Notes: generated from the sequence alone by a model not told the origin. A DNA stretch of 64,000 nucleotides from Halosolutus gelatinilyticus (GCF_023028105.1 NZ_CP095492.1:248001-312000), one strand, 5' to 3'. Numbered from the stretch's first letter, positions 51,450-61,813 are shown. Made by a program: numbers and translations.

Positions 51450-52526
51450 GTCGTGAGCGTCTTTTGCTAATGTGTTAAATATACCGGTAGAGGAAAAGAT
51501 GAGAGCCCATAGCCGGAGCCGAATCCGCCGAGATGCGCGCTCCCGGTTAGAATCATTCGTCGTGCGATCCTAACTGAGATATCCGAAATACTCGCATGCT
51601 CGGAATCAGTTGATCGACGTATCGGGATCGTCGACCAGTACCGAGGACATAGTTGATCGACTGTGGAAACCCGCCGCAAATCCCTCCGATCGCGTGAGAG
51701 AAATCGGTGTACAGTACGTTTCTCCCTCGTATCGATTCACCCAACTGAACCGGTACTCCGGAGGCAAGGCAGACAAAGCCACGACCGATCGGCAACTGCG
51801 CTGACGCGGTATCGACGACCGAAGCCTCGAAGATCCGCGGAATCACACTTGCAGGTTACGGTGGATCTGTCTGGATCACAATACTTCGATACGCCCGCTC
51901 TCGGACGCCGCTATAGCGACCGGATTCACTCTAGACGGGGATTGGAATGGGTCTGTTTGGTGGATCCGTAATATCCGGATGTGATTCTTGGACGTCGAGT
52001 CGGCGTTCGTACGATAGAGCCTCTCACTCAGGCCCTTGTCCATATTTTACAGCCGTACTAGTGTAATAGATGTATGCCTCGAACGCTGGACTGTCGGCGC
52101 TTTGTGCCCTCGAAAGCGGATCAGTATCAATATCGGTACGAACTATCCGACTATCTCGGAAACAATATGGCGCCTGCGGGTATCCCTTAAGCTGGCAAAA
52201 CCCAGTCGAGTTGGTCCGGAAGGGCTGCGATGGCCGGGCACTCCCGCGAGTCGGTGACGCTCGAAGCGAGCCCTCGTGTAGGGCGTGTTGTTCTCAAACC
52301 GTATCGCTACCCGCGACTCGAAGAAGGTTGATTTGCCTCGTTGCGGGCGTCGGTCACGTTCGGAGGCGTGCTCCTCACCGAGAATCGCCTCTCGGTGATC
52401 ACTACGAGGAACCACAGTTGAGAAGGCCTCGATTTGATCGTCAGGTGCCGTACTACGACTGAAATCGTCGAACGACCAGCAGGCGAAAACAGTGGCTTCG
52501 GAGTGCGTCGCGCGTGGACTAGCTGA
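51450..52526 (+). other. Long intergenic stretch, no gene recognised
   Basis: About 1080 bases. Frames of 60-130 codons occur, the longest coding-like one on the minus strand at 51553-51846 (97 codons), but it lacks the acidic character of its neighbours and any motif. A few short coding-like phrases suggest decayed DNA. No RNA gene or inverted terminal repeat could be supported. Confidence 0.4.
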
Positions 52527-52928
52527 TTACTCAACTCCGTTCGCGATAGCTCGGCTGAGTTCCTCGGGTAGCGTGCAACTCTGGTTATCTGCCGTCGAAA
52601 CGCAGACGTGCTGTTCGTGACCGGTATACGCGGTCGTTCCGTCTTCGTGAGAGGCCGTAAATTCCATTCCGAGGCTCTTGTTACCGATATCGGGTTCGAC
52701 GGAGATTCGAATGACGTCGCCGACCTCCACCGGCCGCTCAAAGTCCATGTTCATCGCTACAAGCGGCAAGTGAACATCGTGTTCGTCCGGGATATCCCAA
52801 TACGCCATGCCAATGTCGTCCATGAATTCCTCACCGGCACGGTGCATCGCGTTGACAAGTCTTGGGTAGTAGGCGATACCGTGGGGATCTACGTGTCCCC
52901 AAGCGCACTTCCACTCGTACTGGAACAT
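52527..52928 (-). CDS. 4-hydroxybenzoyl-CoA thioesterase-type hotdog protein
   Basis: 133 residues from ATG 52928. CAWGHVDPHGIAYYPRLVNA carries the catalytic Asp (HVDPxGIxYY), then the hotdog helix EEFMDDIGMAYW. It resembles the thioesterase at 21453-21854 in length and layout, and both lie near AMP-forming CoA ligases. Divergent from the ligase at 53177 across 250 nt, which suggests shared control. Likely hydrolyses an aryl- or acyl-CoA. Confidence 0.85.
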   Translation of the reverse strand: MFQYEWKCAWGHVDPHGIAYYPRLVNAMHRAGEEFMDDIGMAYWDIPDEHDVHLPLVAMNMDFERPVEVGDVIRISVEPDIGNKSLGMEFTASHEDGTTAYTGHEQHVCVSTADNQSCTLPEELSRAIANGVE

Positions 52929-53176
52929 CACCCGAGAATTGCCGCACTTTCATAAGTAACTTTCCCCGATGTGAGAGTACAGCGCGTCAACAAGCGTATC
53001 CCGGGACTGGCACTCTCCCTCACACGGCGGAATTTTTAATATTCTGCCATCGCCACTGCTAGGTAGATGGTGAGAGAAACACAAACACTGTATCTTGACC
53101 GCGCCGAAATACTTCGTGCTCACGCTACTCACATAGCAAAGCCCTCGAGCGGTAAACGAGCCAGCTGAAGTAAACT

Positions 53177-54733
53177 ATGCATCACACTTCAACACCCGAA
53201 GTTCCGGCGATAAAGGACCTCTCGAGTATCGCCGCGAAGAACAATCCCGACAAGACCGCGTTCGGCAACGGGCTCGACGGTCGAACGGTGACGTGGAACA
53301 AGTTCGATACGCAAAGCAAACAGGCCGCGAACGCCTTCAACGAACGGCTCGGTCAAGGCGATCGAGTGGCGTTCCTCTGCGAGAACTCCCTCGAGCACGC
53401 GACGCTCTGGAACGGAGCGCTCAAGGCGGGCTGTACGGTCTCGAACCTTCACACTCGTGCCTCGCCGAATACGCTCGAGTACTGCATCGATACGATTAGA
53501 CCGCGAGCGCTCGTCGTCGACGAGGAGACGTCGGGGTTCTTCGAGGAACGCGTACGGGAGAAGATCTCGACCGACCTCGATCTCGTCGCCAATGTCGGCG
53601 ACGCGCGGGCTGAGTACGAGCGATCGTTCGACTCGTTTCTCGCCGATCAATCGACCACTGAACCCGACGTACGGATCCGCGAAGACGACATCGCCGCGGT
53701 GATGTGGACGTCGGGGACGACGGGGAAGCCAAAGGGTTGGTGTCACACGAACCGGGGACTGTACTCTAGGGCGACGACGCTCGTCAGCGTCTACGACGTT
53801 AATCGGTCGGCGCGACAACCGCACGTCTTCACCCCCTCGTTTGCGGCGTGGTACTCGGTCATGCTGCCAGCGCTCGCGTCCGGCGCGACCACCTACTTCC
53901 TCGACTCGTGGGACCCGGAGACGTATCTTCGGATGATCGACGAACACGAGATGACGACTGCGCTCTTGGTTCCCACGATGTGGCGGGAGATTCTCAACCT
54001 CGATTCGTTCGACGAATATGACGTGAGTTCCCTCCGGGTGATCACGTCGGCAGGAGAGGTGCTCGACGCGACGACGCTCGAGCGGTTGCGCGAGAACATC
54101 TGTGACGTCGTCCGAAACTCGTACGCGGCAACCGAGGCATATGCCACCGTGATGACGAATGATGAACTCGAGGAGGGTCGCATCGAGAGCGTCGGCAAAC
54201 CGGTCCCCGGAGTACAGATCCGGATCGTAGACCGAGACGGGAGCTACGAGGACGTGAAACCGACCGGTGAAAGAGGCGAAATCGCCATTAAAGCCCCCGA
54301 TTGTCCGGTTTGGGCGTGGTCACGGACCGAAAAGACCGAGCGGGTCTTCGAAGACGGCTGGTGGTACTCCGGGGATGTCGGCTACCGAGACGAGGAGGGC
54401 TTCCTCTACCTCGAAGGCCGAACTGACTTCCAGATCATGTCGAAAGGGATCAAGGTGTATCCGTCCCCCATCGAGGAGCGACTGAACGCGCATCCCAGCG
54501 TAGAGGAATCCGCGGTCGTCGGCGTTGAGGACGAAAAATACGGTGAAAAGGTTACTGCATACGTCCATCCGTCGGATCCGGAGCTCACGGCGGTGGAACT
54601 AGACGAGTGGTGCCTCGAGAGCGACGAGATTGCTCGGATGGAGCGACCACGAACGTACCACTTTGTAGACGAATCGCTACCGCGGACTGCGACGGGCAAA
54701 CTCGATCGACGAAGCGCGAAGAACCTGAAGTAA
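53177..54733 (+). CDS. AMP-forming acyl/aryl-CoA ligase
   Basis: 518 residues. A3 motif WTSGTTGKPKGWCHTN, A5 NSYAATEAYATVM, A7 WWYSGDVGYRDEEGFLYLEGR and A10 LPRTATGKLDRRSA with the catalytic Lys. It is placed directly before the tandem demethylases on the same strand. Two readings are possible: an aromatic-acid CoA ligase in a methoxy-aromatic route, or a DmdB-like methylmercaptopropionate-CoA ligase in a dimethylsulfoniopropionate (DMSP) demethylation route. Sequence alone does not decide. Confidence 0.88.
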   Translation: MHHTSTPEVPAIKDLSSIAAKNNPDKTAFGNGLDGRTVTWNKFDTQSKQAANAFNERLGQGDRVAFLCENSLEHATLWNGALKAGCTVSNLHTRASPNTLEYCIDTIRPRALVVDEETSGFFEERVREKISTDLDLVANVGDARAEYERSFDSFLADQSTTEPDVRIREDDIAAVMWTSGTTGKPKGWCHTNRGLYSRATTLVSVYDVNRSARQPHVFTPSFAAWYSVMLPALASGATTYFLDSWDPETYLRMIDEHEMTTALLVPTMWREILNLDSFDEYDVSSLRVITSAGEVLDATTLERLRENICDVVRNSYAATEAYATVMTNDELEEGRIESVGKPVPGVQIRIVDRDGSYEDVKPTGERGEIAIKAPDCPVWAWSRTEKTERVFEDGWWYSGDVGYRDEEGFLYLEGRTDFQIMSKGIKVYPSPIEERLNAHPSVEESAVVGVEDEKYGEKVTAYVHPSDPELTAVELDEWCLESDEIARMERPRTYHFVDESLPRTATGKLDRRSAKNLK

Positions 54734-54840
54734 TCCGCTTGGTCACCGTTCGTCCGATCGGCCACGAGAGGTCGGTGAACCGATTCTAGCTCGGCAGCAA
54801 CGATCGCCGGGCGAGACGCGTTATTGCCATTATGCGAAAG

Positions 54841-54847
54841 TTATAAG
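54841..54847 (+). promoter_or_regulatory. TATA box for the first demethylase gene
   Basis: TTATAAG lies 36-42 nt before ATG 54883, giving a short leader and excluding the GTG at 54847 as start. Confidence 0.5.
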
Positions 54848-54882
54848 TGGTCGAAGAAAGACCCTTTAATTGCGATTTGCCA

Positions 54883-56238
54883 ATGAGTAACGAGAGAGCA
54901 TGGTCCTTTAGCGACAGTATGGAAGAAGCGGCGCAAGCCGCCGGAAGCCCCGTCGATCTGATGCGCGACCTGGGCGTCGGCAAATTCACGAAGGTTCCCG
55001 ACGAGATCACTCACTGGATCGAGGAACAGCGGTCCTGGCGGGAAACGTGTGCGTTCGCCGACCAGTCGTATCACATGACCGATCACTACGTGGAAGGACC
55101 GGACGCAGTCGACTTCTACTCGGAGTACGGCGTCAACAACTTCGAGACGTCCGAACCCGGGAAGGCCAAACAGCTCGTGGTCGCGAACCCCAACGGCTAC
55201 TTCATCGGTGACGCCATTCTCTTCCACTTGGACGACGACGAATTCCTCAGCGTCGGCGGTGCGGCCGCTCACAACTGGCTCCAGTACCACATCGAGACGG
55301 GCGACTACGACGTCTCAGGCGAAATTCAGCCCCGACCCGTCGCGACCGGCGAGGACCCGAACAATTTCCGGTTCCAGGTGCAGGGGCCGGAAGCGATCAA
55401 GATCATGGAAGAGGTGACGGACGAACCCCTGCCCGAGATCGGCTTCTTCAACTTCGAGCCGGCCTCGATCGGCGGGCACGACGTCAATCTCCTGCGCCAC
55501 GGGATGGCGGGCGAACCCGGCTTCGAGTTTTGGGGCCCGTACGAGTACGGCGATGAGGTCAAGGATATCGTCCTCGACGCTGGCGAGGAGTACGGTATCC
55601 GACATCTCGGTGCCGAGAGTTACCAGACGCCGAATAAAATCCTGGGCTGGATTCCCCTCGTCGTTCCCGCGATCTTTGAGGAGGAACTGCAGGACTATCG
55701 CGAGTGGCTGGATGTCGGCCAGGGCCTTCTCTCGATCGGGGGCAGCTTCGAGTCGGACGATATCACGGACTACTACTTCACCCCAACCGAACTCGGCTAC
55801 GGCCACATCATCAACTTCGATCAAGACTTCGTGGGGAAGGAACCCCTCGAGAAGGAAGTCGGGGATCCTGACCGCGAGAAGGTGACGCTGGTCTGGAACG
55901 ATGAGGACGTCATCGATGTCTTTGCCTCGCTGTTCAGCGAGGGCGAGACGTACAAGTTCATGGAGTTCCCGCATCCGCGTTCGTCTGCCTGCCAGTACAA
56001 TAAAGTACTGAAAGACGGCAACCACGTCGGCGTTTCGACGGAGCAGGGCTACATCTACAACCAGCGTGAGTTGCTCTCGCTCGCGGTCGTGGACACGGAA
56101 TACAGTGACCCGGGTACCGAAGTCTCGCTCATCTGGGGAGAACCCGAGGACAACACCAATCCGAAGGTCGAACGCCACGCCCAAACGGAGATCCGTGCGA
56201 CCGTCGCCCCCTCTCCGTACAGCGAGGACAACCGATAG
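54883..56238 (+). CDS. GcvT/LigM-like tetrahydrofolate-dependent demethylase 1
   Basis: 451 residues from ATG 54883. The aminomethyltransferase fold is shown by an N-terminal ADQSYHMTDHYVEGPDAVDF segment, the central RFQVQGPEAIKIMEEVTDE block, LRHGMAGEPGFEFWGPYE and a C-terminal barrel (GKEPLEKEV...KVTLVWNDEDV). Length is near that of vanillate/3-O-methylgallate demethylase LigM (about 470) and above DMSP demethylase DmdA (about 370). Both families move a methyl group to tetrahydrofolate. A 159-base stretch at 55378-55536 is almost identical to the next gene. Own promoter; likely coregulated with the upstream ligase. Confidence 0.85.
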   Translation: MSNERAWSFSDSMEEAAQAAGSPVDLMRDLGVGKFTKVPDEITHWIEEQRSWRETCAFADQSYHMTDHYVEGPDAVDFYSEYGVNNFETSEPGKAKQLVVANPNGYFIGDAILFHLDDDEFLSVGGAAAHNWLQYHIETGDYDVSGEIQPRPVATGEDPNNFRFQVQGPEAIKIMEEVTDEPLPEIGFFNFEPASIGGHDVNLLRHGMAGEPGFEFWGPYEYGDEVKDIVLDAGEEYGIRHLGAESYQTPNKILGWIPLVVPAIFEEELQDYREWLDVGQGLLSIGGSFESDDITDYYFTPTELGYGHIINFDQDFVGKEPLEKEVGDPDREKVTLVWNDEDVIDVFASLFSEGETYKFMEFPHPRSSACQYNKVLKDGNHVGVSTEQGYIYNQRELLSLAVVDTEYSDPGTEVSLIWGEPEDNTNPKVERHAQTEIRATVAPSPYSEDNR

Positions 56239-56470
56239 ACAATGGGACTCGGCCCGGCAGCATAGTATGAAGCAGCAGTTTCCCCGGTACTCGACTCGTA
56301 CGCCACCGTTTCGCGGGCCAGATATCGAAGTCACAACCGGCGATGCGGATCATCGCCGTTCGTAACGAGCGACATAACGCAAGGTGTCTGCTCCGACTCG
56401 TGATATAATCCGCTCACGGCGAGCGCTTCGTTTTCGTCCTTGATCCGTGAAGAATCGTTCCGAGAGGAAC

Positions 56471-56480
56471 GCTTATTTGG
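56471..56480 (+). promoter_or_regulatory. TATA-like box for the second demethylase gene
   Basis: GCTTATTTGG lies 33-42 nt before ATG 56513. Confidence 0.35.
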
Positions 56481-56512
56481 AGGGGTGGCAATGTCTCGCA
56501 TGTAGTAAGATC

Positions 56513-57862
56513 ATGCACGAGCAAAGCCTAGAGGACGTGGTACGGGACGCAGAGTCCCCTGTCGATCTGCTCAGAACGCTGGAGGGAGGCGCGTTCGGAT
56601 TCCCGGTCGTTTCCGACGAGTATACCCACTGGATCGAGGAACAACGAGCGTGGAAGGAGAGTTGCGCGTTCGCAGACCAATCACACCACATGGTCGATAT
56701 GTGGGTCACGGGACCGGACGTGTTCGAGGCTTTCACCGACTACGCCGTCAATGACTTCGATAACTTCACAGTGGGACAAGCCAAACAGTTGGTCGTTTGT
56801 AACCCAGACGGATACTTCATTGGCGACGGAATCCTGCTTCGTCTCGACGAGGACGAACTCGCTTTCGTCGGTCCACCGCAAGCGCCCAACTGGCTCCAGT
56901 TCAACATCGAAGCTGGCGACTACGACGTGACCGTCGAACGCGACGAGACGTCGGGCGTTCGAGACGGCCCGCCGACGAACTTCCGATACCAAGTGCAGGG
57001 GCCGGAAGCGATCAAGATCATGGAAGAGGTGACGGACGAACCCCTGCCCGAGATCGGCTTCTTCAACTTCGAGTCGGCCTCGATCGGCGGGCACGACGTC
57101 GATCTCCTGCGCCACGGGATGGCGGGCGAACCCGGCTTCGAGTTTTGGGGCGACTGGAAGGACAGCGACGAGGTCAGAGAGACAGTACTCGAAGCCGGCG
57201 AGGAGTACGGTATCCGTCGGTTGGGATCGAAGAGCTACGGCAGTTCGTCGGTCATCTCTGGCTGGGTCGGGATGCCGCTGGCCGCTATCTACGACGGCGG
57301 AGCGATGCGGGAGTATCGGGAGTGGTTGAGCGCCCGCAGTCTCGAGGCCAACTACTCGATCGCCGGGAGCTTCGAGTCGGATGACATCACGGACTACTAC
57401 CTCACGCCGGTCGAACTCGGCTACGGACGACTCATCGATTTCGATCGCAACTTCGTCGGGCGCGAGGCGCTCGAGGAAGAGGTTGAGGACCCCAGTCGCC
57501 GACTCGTAACCCTCGAGTGGAACGCCGAGGACGTGATCGATGTCTTTGGTTCCCTGTTCACGGAGGGTTCCACGGAGAAATTCTTGGATTTCCCGGTTCC
57601 GTGGCGGTCGGCCGCACACTACGACGCGGTACTGAACGGGACAGATACCGTTGGCGTGTCGATGTGGGCTGCGTATACGTACAACGAACGGGCAATGCTC
57701 TCGTTGGCCGTCGTCGATACCGATCTCAGCGAACCCGGTACCGAGCTCACGCTCGTCTGGGGCGAGCCGGATGATGCGTCGAGTACGCACATCGAGCGTC
57801 ACGAACGGACGGAAATCAGCGTCACCGTCGCACCGGTTCCCTACACCGATGATCGACGGTGA
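56513..57862 (+). CDS. GcvT/LigM-like tetrahydrofolate-dependent demethylase 2
   Basis: 449 residues from ATG 56513; upstream codons from 56447 are Cys- and Arg-rich and lie in the promoter. Same domain order as demethylase 1: ADQSHHMVDMWVTGPDVFEA, then the shared VQGPEAIKIMEEVTDEPLPE block, LRHGMAGEPGFEFWG and a C-terminal barrel ending in TLVWGEPDDAS. Outside the shared block the two proteins are clearly divergent, pointing to different substrates or positions (for example different methoxy groups). A 2-hydroxyacid dehydrogenase gene follows. Confidence 0.85.
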   Translation: MHEQSLEDVVRDAESPVDLLRTLEGGAFGFPVVSDEYTHWIEEQRAWKESCAFADQSHHMVDMWVTGPDVFEAFTDYAVNDFDNFTVGQAKQLVVCNPDGYFIGDGILLRLDEDELAFVGPPQAPNWLQFNIEAGDYDVTVERDETSGVRDGPPTNFRYQVQGPEAIKIMEEVTDEPLPEIGFFNFESASIGGHDVDLLRHGMAGEPGFEFWGDWKDSDEVRETVLEAGEEYGIRRLGSKSYGSSSVISGWVGMPLAAIYDGGAMREYREWLSARSLEANYSIAGSFESDDITDYYLTPVELGYGRLIDFDRNFVGREALEEEVEDPSRRLVTLEWNAEDVIDVFGSLFTEGSTEKFLDFPVPWRSAAHYDAVLNGTDTVGVSMWAAYTYNERAMLSLAVVDTDLSEPGTELTLVWGEPDDASSTHIERHERTEISVTVAPVPYTDDRR

Positions 57863-57936
57863 TCTCCGGCTCCTGTCTCCCGTTTCGTCGGCGAAATGGC
57901 AGTAGCCTCAAGTAGTTGTAAAACGATCGTCGACTC

Positions 57937-58893
57937 GTGACTCGAGCTATCATCGACCAAGACATTACACCGACATCGCGGCTGACGGAGCAGCTACCGG
58001 ACGCATGGAACGTGATCGAAGGAATCGATATCGAACAGCCAGCACTGGGGGCAACGATCGAGACGGCCGACATCGCATTCGTTACCTCTCGCGTCCCCCT
58101 CTCTCGTAAGGTGATCCAGAGCGCCCCGGAGCTGGATGTGATCGCGAAGCTGGGAACCGGCATCGATTCGATCGATATCGAAGCGGCCGCCGAGTGTGGC
58201 GTCACGGTTACTCATACGCCGGGACACAACGCGCTCTCGGTGGCGGAACACACCGTCGGATTGACCCTCGCAACGCTGCGCCGACTGACGGAAGCGCGCC
58301 GTCTCATCGAATGCGATGCGTGGCGCGACGAGTACTCGCTCGGCTCTCGGCTCTTCGGGTCGACCATCGGTATCGTCGGATTCGGCAATGTCGGAAAGCG
58401 AGTCGGGACCCTCCTCTCGGGTTTCGACGTCGATCTCCTCGCTCACGATCCCTACGTGCATGATATCGATAGCGAACTGGTAGGTGCGAGCATGGTCTCG
58501 CTCGAAGATCTCCTCGAACAGAGCGACGTCGTCATGCTGACGACGGAACTGACCGACGAGACTTGTGGGATGATCGGTAAGAGGGAACTCGATTGCATGA
58601 AACCGTCCGCCGTGCTCATCAATACGGCTCGCGGACCCGTCGTCCGTAACGGTGCGCTTGTAGACGCACTCCGGTCGGGTTCGATCGCAGGGGCCGGTTT
58701 GGATGTCTTTGCCGAGGAACCGGTTGACTCGACCGCCGAGTGGCTGGAGTTCGACAACGTCGTTGCGACGCCACACATCTCTGCGATGACGCTCGAGAGT
58801 CGACGGGAGGGGATCGATCGGCTTGCGACGAACACAAAGCGACTCCTCGCAGGAAGGCCGGTCAACGAGCGCTACGTCGCGACGTCGCCTTGA
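57937..58893 (+). CDS. D-isomer-specific 2-hydroxyacid dehydrogenase
   Basis: 318 residues with GTG start at 57937. Catalytic/NAD features: LGTGIDSIDIEAAAECGV, Rossmann motif GIVGFGNVGKRVG with a downstream Asp (AHDPY), Arg in NTARGPVVRNGAL, Glu in DVFAEEPV and His in VATPHISAMT. The family (phosphoglycerate, glyoxylate, hydroxypyruvate dehydrogenases) reduces 2-oxo acids with NAD(P)H. Downstream of the demethylases on the same strand. It may process a C2/C3 acid or serine-derived C1 donor, which is speculative. Confidence 0.9.
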   Translation: MTRAIIDQDITPTSRLTEQLPDAWNVIEGIDIEQPALGATIETADIAFVTSRVPLSRKVIQSAPELDVIAKLGTGIDSIDIEAAAECGVTVTHTPGHNALSVAEHTVGLTLATLRRLTEARRLIECDAWRDEYSLGSRLFGSTIGIVGFGNVGKRVGTLLSGFDVDLLAHDPYVHDIDSELVGASMVSLEDLLEQSDVVMLTTELTDETCGMIGKRELDCMKPSAVLINTARGPVVRNGALVDALRSGSIAGAGLDVFAEEPVDSTAEWLEFDNVVATPHISAMTLESRREGIDRLATNTKRLLAGRPVNERYVATSP

Positions 58894-59001
58894 CCGACTA
58901 CGAGCCTCGTTCGCTCACCGACGCCGAATTCGAGAACGGGCGCTCGGCGCTCGCACACGAAACCGCGGTGGTGCAGCCGAAAAATAGTTTCCCACATGAT
59001 C

Positions 59002-59967
59002 TCACTTGCTCTCATCCCAGAATCGACCCACGATCCCCTCGGGAAAGAGGAACACGAACGCGACGAAGAGAATCCCAAGGACGAGTAGGTAACCCTCTGC
59101 CCAGAGACTACCGAGACTGTTCTCTAGGAACGTCAGGGCGAATGCCGCGAAGAAGGGGCCGGCGAAGGTGCCGGCGCCCCCTACGACGACCCAGATAAGG
59201 ACCTCGCCGGTGAGCGCAAACGACATGATAGACGGCGAGGCGATACCGATAGACGCGACGTACACGGCGCCCGCGATGGACGAAACGACGGCGGAGAGGA
59301 TCCACACTATCAGTTTCTCCCGGTCGGTGTTGTAGCCGAGATAGCGCATCCGAAGTTCGTTCTGCCGTGTCGCATGGAGGACGTCGCCGTAGTCTGAACG
59401 AAGCAAGAGATATAGTCCCCCCGCGACGACGGCGACCACTAAGAGCGTGAAGTAGTAGTACGCGACCAAGTCGCTCAGGTCGACGCCAAAGACGGTCGGC
59501 GGCGAAATGAACGCGAGACCGTTCGATCCACCGGTGAACGACGTCGTGACGTAGACGAAATCGTACGCGATAACGCCGAACGCTAACGTGAACAGTGCGA
59601 AGTAGACCATGCTGATCCGCTGTTTGATCGGGGTGTATCCGATGAGAAGTGCGGTGACAGCCGCGACGACGATCGCGACGGGGAATCCGAGCCAGAACGA
59701 GCCGCCGTAGTCGACGACTATTTTCGCGAGGGAGTACCCCCCGATTCCGAAGAATGCCGCCGGAGCGAGGGTGAGGAGGCCCGTATAGCCCAAGGCGATG
59801 TCGACCGAGATGGCGAACAAGCCGAAGAGTAGCGCTTGTGTGGCGATGCTGACATCGTTTGGACTGACGATCGGGAGGACCAGTAATCCGAAGGTAGCGA
59901 TCGGTAGCACCAACCGACGAGGATCGTGTCCGAGGTACCCCCGTACGCGCTCCACAGGAGCACTCAT
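59002..59967 (-). CDS. livM: Liv-type ABC transporter permease (LivM-like), second system
   Basis: 321 residues. About nine hydrophobic segments; ALGYTGLLTLAPAAFFGIGGYSLAKI and the coupling segment LRMRYLGYNTDREKLIVW are LivM-like. ATGA overlap with LivH. It belongs to a second full importer, all on one strand, and unlike the split first copy. Confidence 0.88.
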   Translation of the reverse strand: MSAPVERVRGYLGHDPRRLVLPIATFGLLVLPIVSPNDVSIATQALLFGLFAISVDIALGYTGLLTLAPAAFFGIGGYSLAKIVVDYGGSFWLGFPVAIVVAAVTALLIGYTPIKQRISMVYFALFTLAFGVIAYDFVYVTTSFTGGSNGLAFISPPTVFGVDLSDLVAYYYFTLLVVAVVAGGLYLLLRSDYGDVLHATRQNELRMRYLGYNTDREKLIVWILSAVVSSIAGAVYVASIGIASPSIMSFALTGEVLIWVVVGGAGTFAGPFFAAFALTFLENSLGSLWAEGYLLVLGILFVAFVFLFPEGIVGRFWDESK

Positions 59968-60854
59968 TCGAATACCTCCGGTTTTCCAAAGAACCCGTGT
60001 GGTTTGAACAGGATGAAAATCATGGCGCTAATGAATATCAGTATTTGGACGTAGGTTTGCTCGAGGAACAACCATCCAAACGCGTTGATTTGTCCAACGA
60101 TCATGCTCACGAAGAACGACCCTTTAAAACTCCCCATCCCGCCGACGATAATGACGAGGAAGGCCATGGTCATGTACTCCATCCCGATTCCGGGCGACAC
60201 CGACGTAACTGGTGCCGTGAGCCCGCCCGCGAGCGCGGCCAGCGCCGTTCCGAGGACGAAGGTTAACGTGTACACCTTCGTCGAATCAACACCGAGGATC
60301 TCAGCCGTGGACGGCTTGTTCGCTGTCGCGTGCACCTCCAACCCGAGCCGCGTCCGCGTGAGTAATGCTCCGATGAGCAACGCGGTAGTCGCACCGATGA
60401 AGATCACGAAGATCCGATAACGGGGGTAACTGACGCCGAATACCTCTACCCCGCCGGAGAGTGGCGCCGAGATGCTGTACGATTGATCTCCGAACCGGTA
60501 CGATATCAGCTCCTCGATGACCAATCCTATTCCGAACGTGCCGAGAAACCCGAGGAGCGGTTTCTCGTAGACGCGATGGATAATCGTTCGCTCGAGAGCC
60601 AGACCTACCGCCGCGATGAGCAGCATCGCCACAATCAGGCTCACCCAGAAGCTACCGGTTCGCTGGAGGATGACCATCGTCATGTATCCCCCTAACGCGA
60701 GCATCCCGCCGTGTGCGAAGTTGATTAGCCCGACCAGTCCGAAGATCAGCGTGAGACCGCTAGCGACGAGGAAGAGGATCATTCCCTCGCTGAGACCGTT
60801 CAGAAAGTACGTGATGAATTGGTCCGGGGAGATGAACTGAACGTAGTACATCAT
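59964..60854 (-). CDS. livH: Liv-type ABC transporter permease (LivH-like), second system
   Basis: 296 residues. FLNGLSEGMILFLVASGLTL at the start, LINFAHGGMLALGGYMTM and the coupling region HATANKPSTAEILGVDSTKVY are LivH features. An immediate second ATG at 60851 is equally possible. A 250-nt gap separates it from LivF. Confidence 0.88.
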   Translation of the reverse strand: MMYYVQFISPDQFITYFLNGLSEGMILFLVASGLTLIFGLVGLINFAHGGMLALGGYMTMVILQRTGSFWVSLIVAMLLIAAVGLALERTIIHRVYEKPLLGFLGTFGIGLVIEELISYRFGDQSYSISAPLSGGVEVFGVSYPRYRIFVIFIGATTALLIGALLTRTRLGLEVHATANKPSTAEILGVDSTKVYTLTFVLGTALAALAGGLTAPVTSVSPGIGMEYMTMAFLVIIVGGMGSFKGSFFVSMIVGQINAFGWLFLEQTYVQILIFISAMIFILFKPHGFFGKPEVFE

Positions 60855-61102
60855 GTCCCCCCATCGGGTATCCCTCTCGTAATCATCCGTCTCGTCCGAG
60901 AAGACATCTCCCTTTCAATCGACCTGCGGGTAGATCTCATTACACTAGTTAGCACGGTTCTATCCCCTATTATATTTTCTGTGATCGAACTGACGCCGTC
61001 GGTTCGACCGACCGTTTACTGACGGTCGGGACGATTATCGCGCGGAGCAACGAATAAGCAGGCCGGTTTGCGACGACAGTTCGCTTCGGCGAAGCGGGTC
61101 GA

Positions 61103-61813
61103 TCAAATGGTCAGATACTCCTCGTGGAGCGTTTCGTCGCTGAGTCGGTCTGCTGTCCCTTCAACGACGATCTCTCCACCCTCGATGATGTATCCGCGCT
61201 CGATGAGCGGCAGCGTCTTCGTGATGTTTTGCTCGACCAGCAATACCGCTTGGTCCCGAGCAGCCAACTCTTCGAGCGCGCTGACGACGTCGTCGACGAT
61301 GATCGGAGCTAGCCCCTCAGTCGGTTCGTCGAGGAGTAACAGATCCGGTTCCGTGACGAGCGCCCGTCCGATAGCAAGCATCTGTTGCTCGCCGCCGCTG
61401 AGCGTCCCCCCTCGCTGTCCGGCTCGTTCTTCCAATCGCTCGAACCGATCGTACACGGTCCGTATCCGCTCCGCTTTCACCTCGTCCGAGAGCCCTTTCG
61501 GCGTCGCGACCTCGAGATTTTCGCGAACGGAAAGGGCCGGATAGATCTCCCGATCCTCGGGGACGTAGGCGATGTCTTGGCGGATGATGTCGTGAGTGGG
61601 CCAGTCCGTGATATCGGTTCCGCGAAATCGAATCGTCCCCGCTTTCCTGTCGATCCGGTTGACGATGCTGTCCAACAGCGTCGTCTTGCCCATTCCGTTC
61701 CGACCGAAGATTCCGATCACGCCGTTCTTCTCGACGTCGATATCGACGTCGAACAGGACTTGACTCTCGCCGTAGTACGCCGAGAGATCGCGAACGGTCA
61801 GGAGGTCACTCAC
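61103..61813 (-). CDS. livF: Liv-type ABC transporter ATPase (LivF-like), second system
   Basis: 236 residues with GTG start at 61813, overlapping the LivG end by 8 nt. Walker A GRNGMGKTT, signature LSGGEQQMLAIGRAL, Walker B LLLLDEPTEGL. EDREIYPALSVRENLEVAT is the LivF-type Q-loop region. A partner of LivG and both permeases below. Confidence 0.9.
   Translation of the reverse strand: MSDLLTVRDLSAYYGESQVLFDVDIDVEKNGVIGIFGRNGMGKTTLLDSIVNRIDRKAGTIRFRGTDITDWPTHDIIRQDIAYVPEDREIYPALSVRENLEVATPKGLSDEVKAERIRTVYDRFERLEERAGQRGGTLSGGEQQMLAIGRALVTEPDLLLLDEPTEGLAPIIVDDVVSALEELAARDQAVLLVEQNITKTLPLIERGYIIEGGEIVVEGTADRLSDETLHEEYLTI

Noticed and set aside
51553-51846. 97-codon minus-strand frame in the 1-kb gap
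   Set aside because: Not acidic, no motif, no ribosome-binding site or TATA box at proper distance; treated as non-coding.
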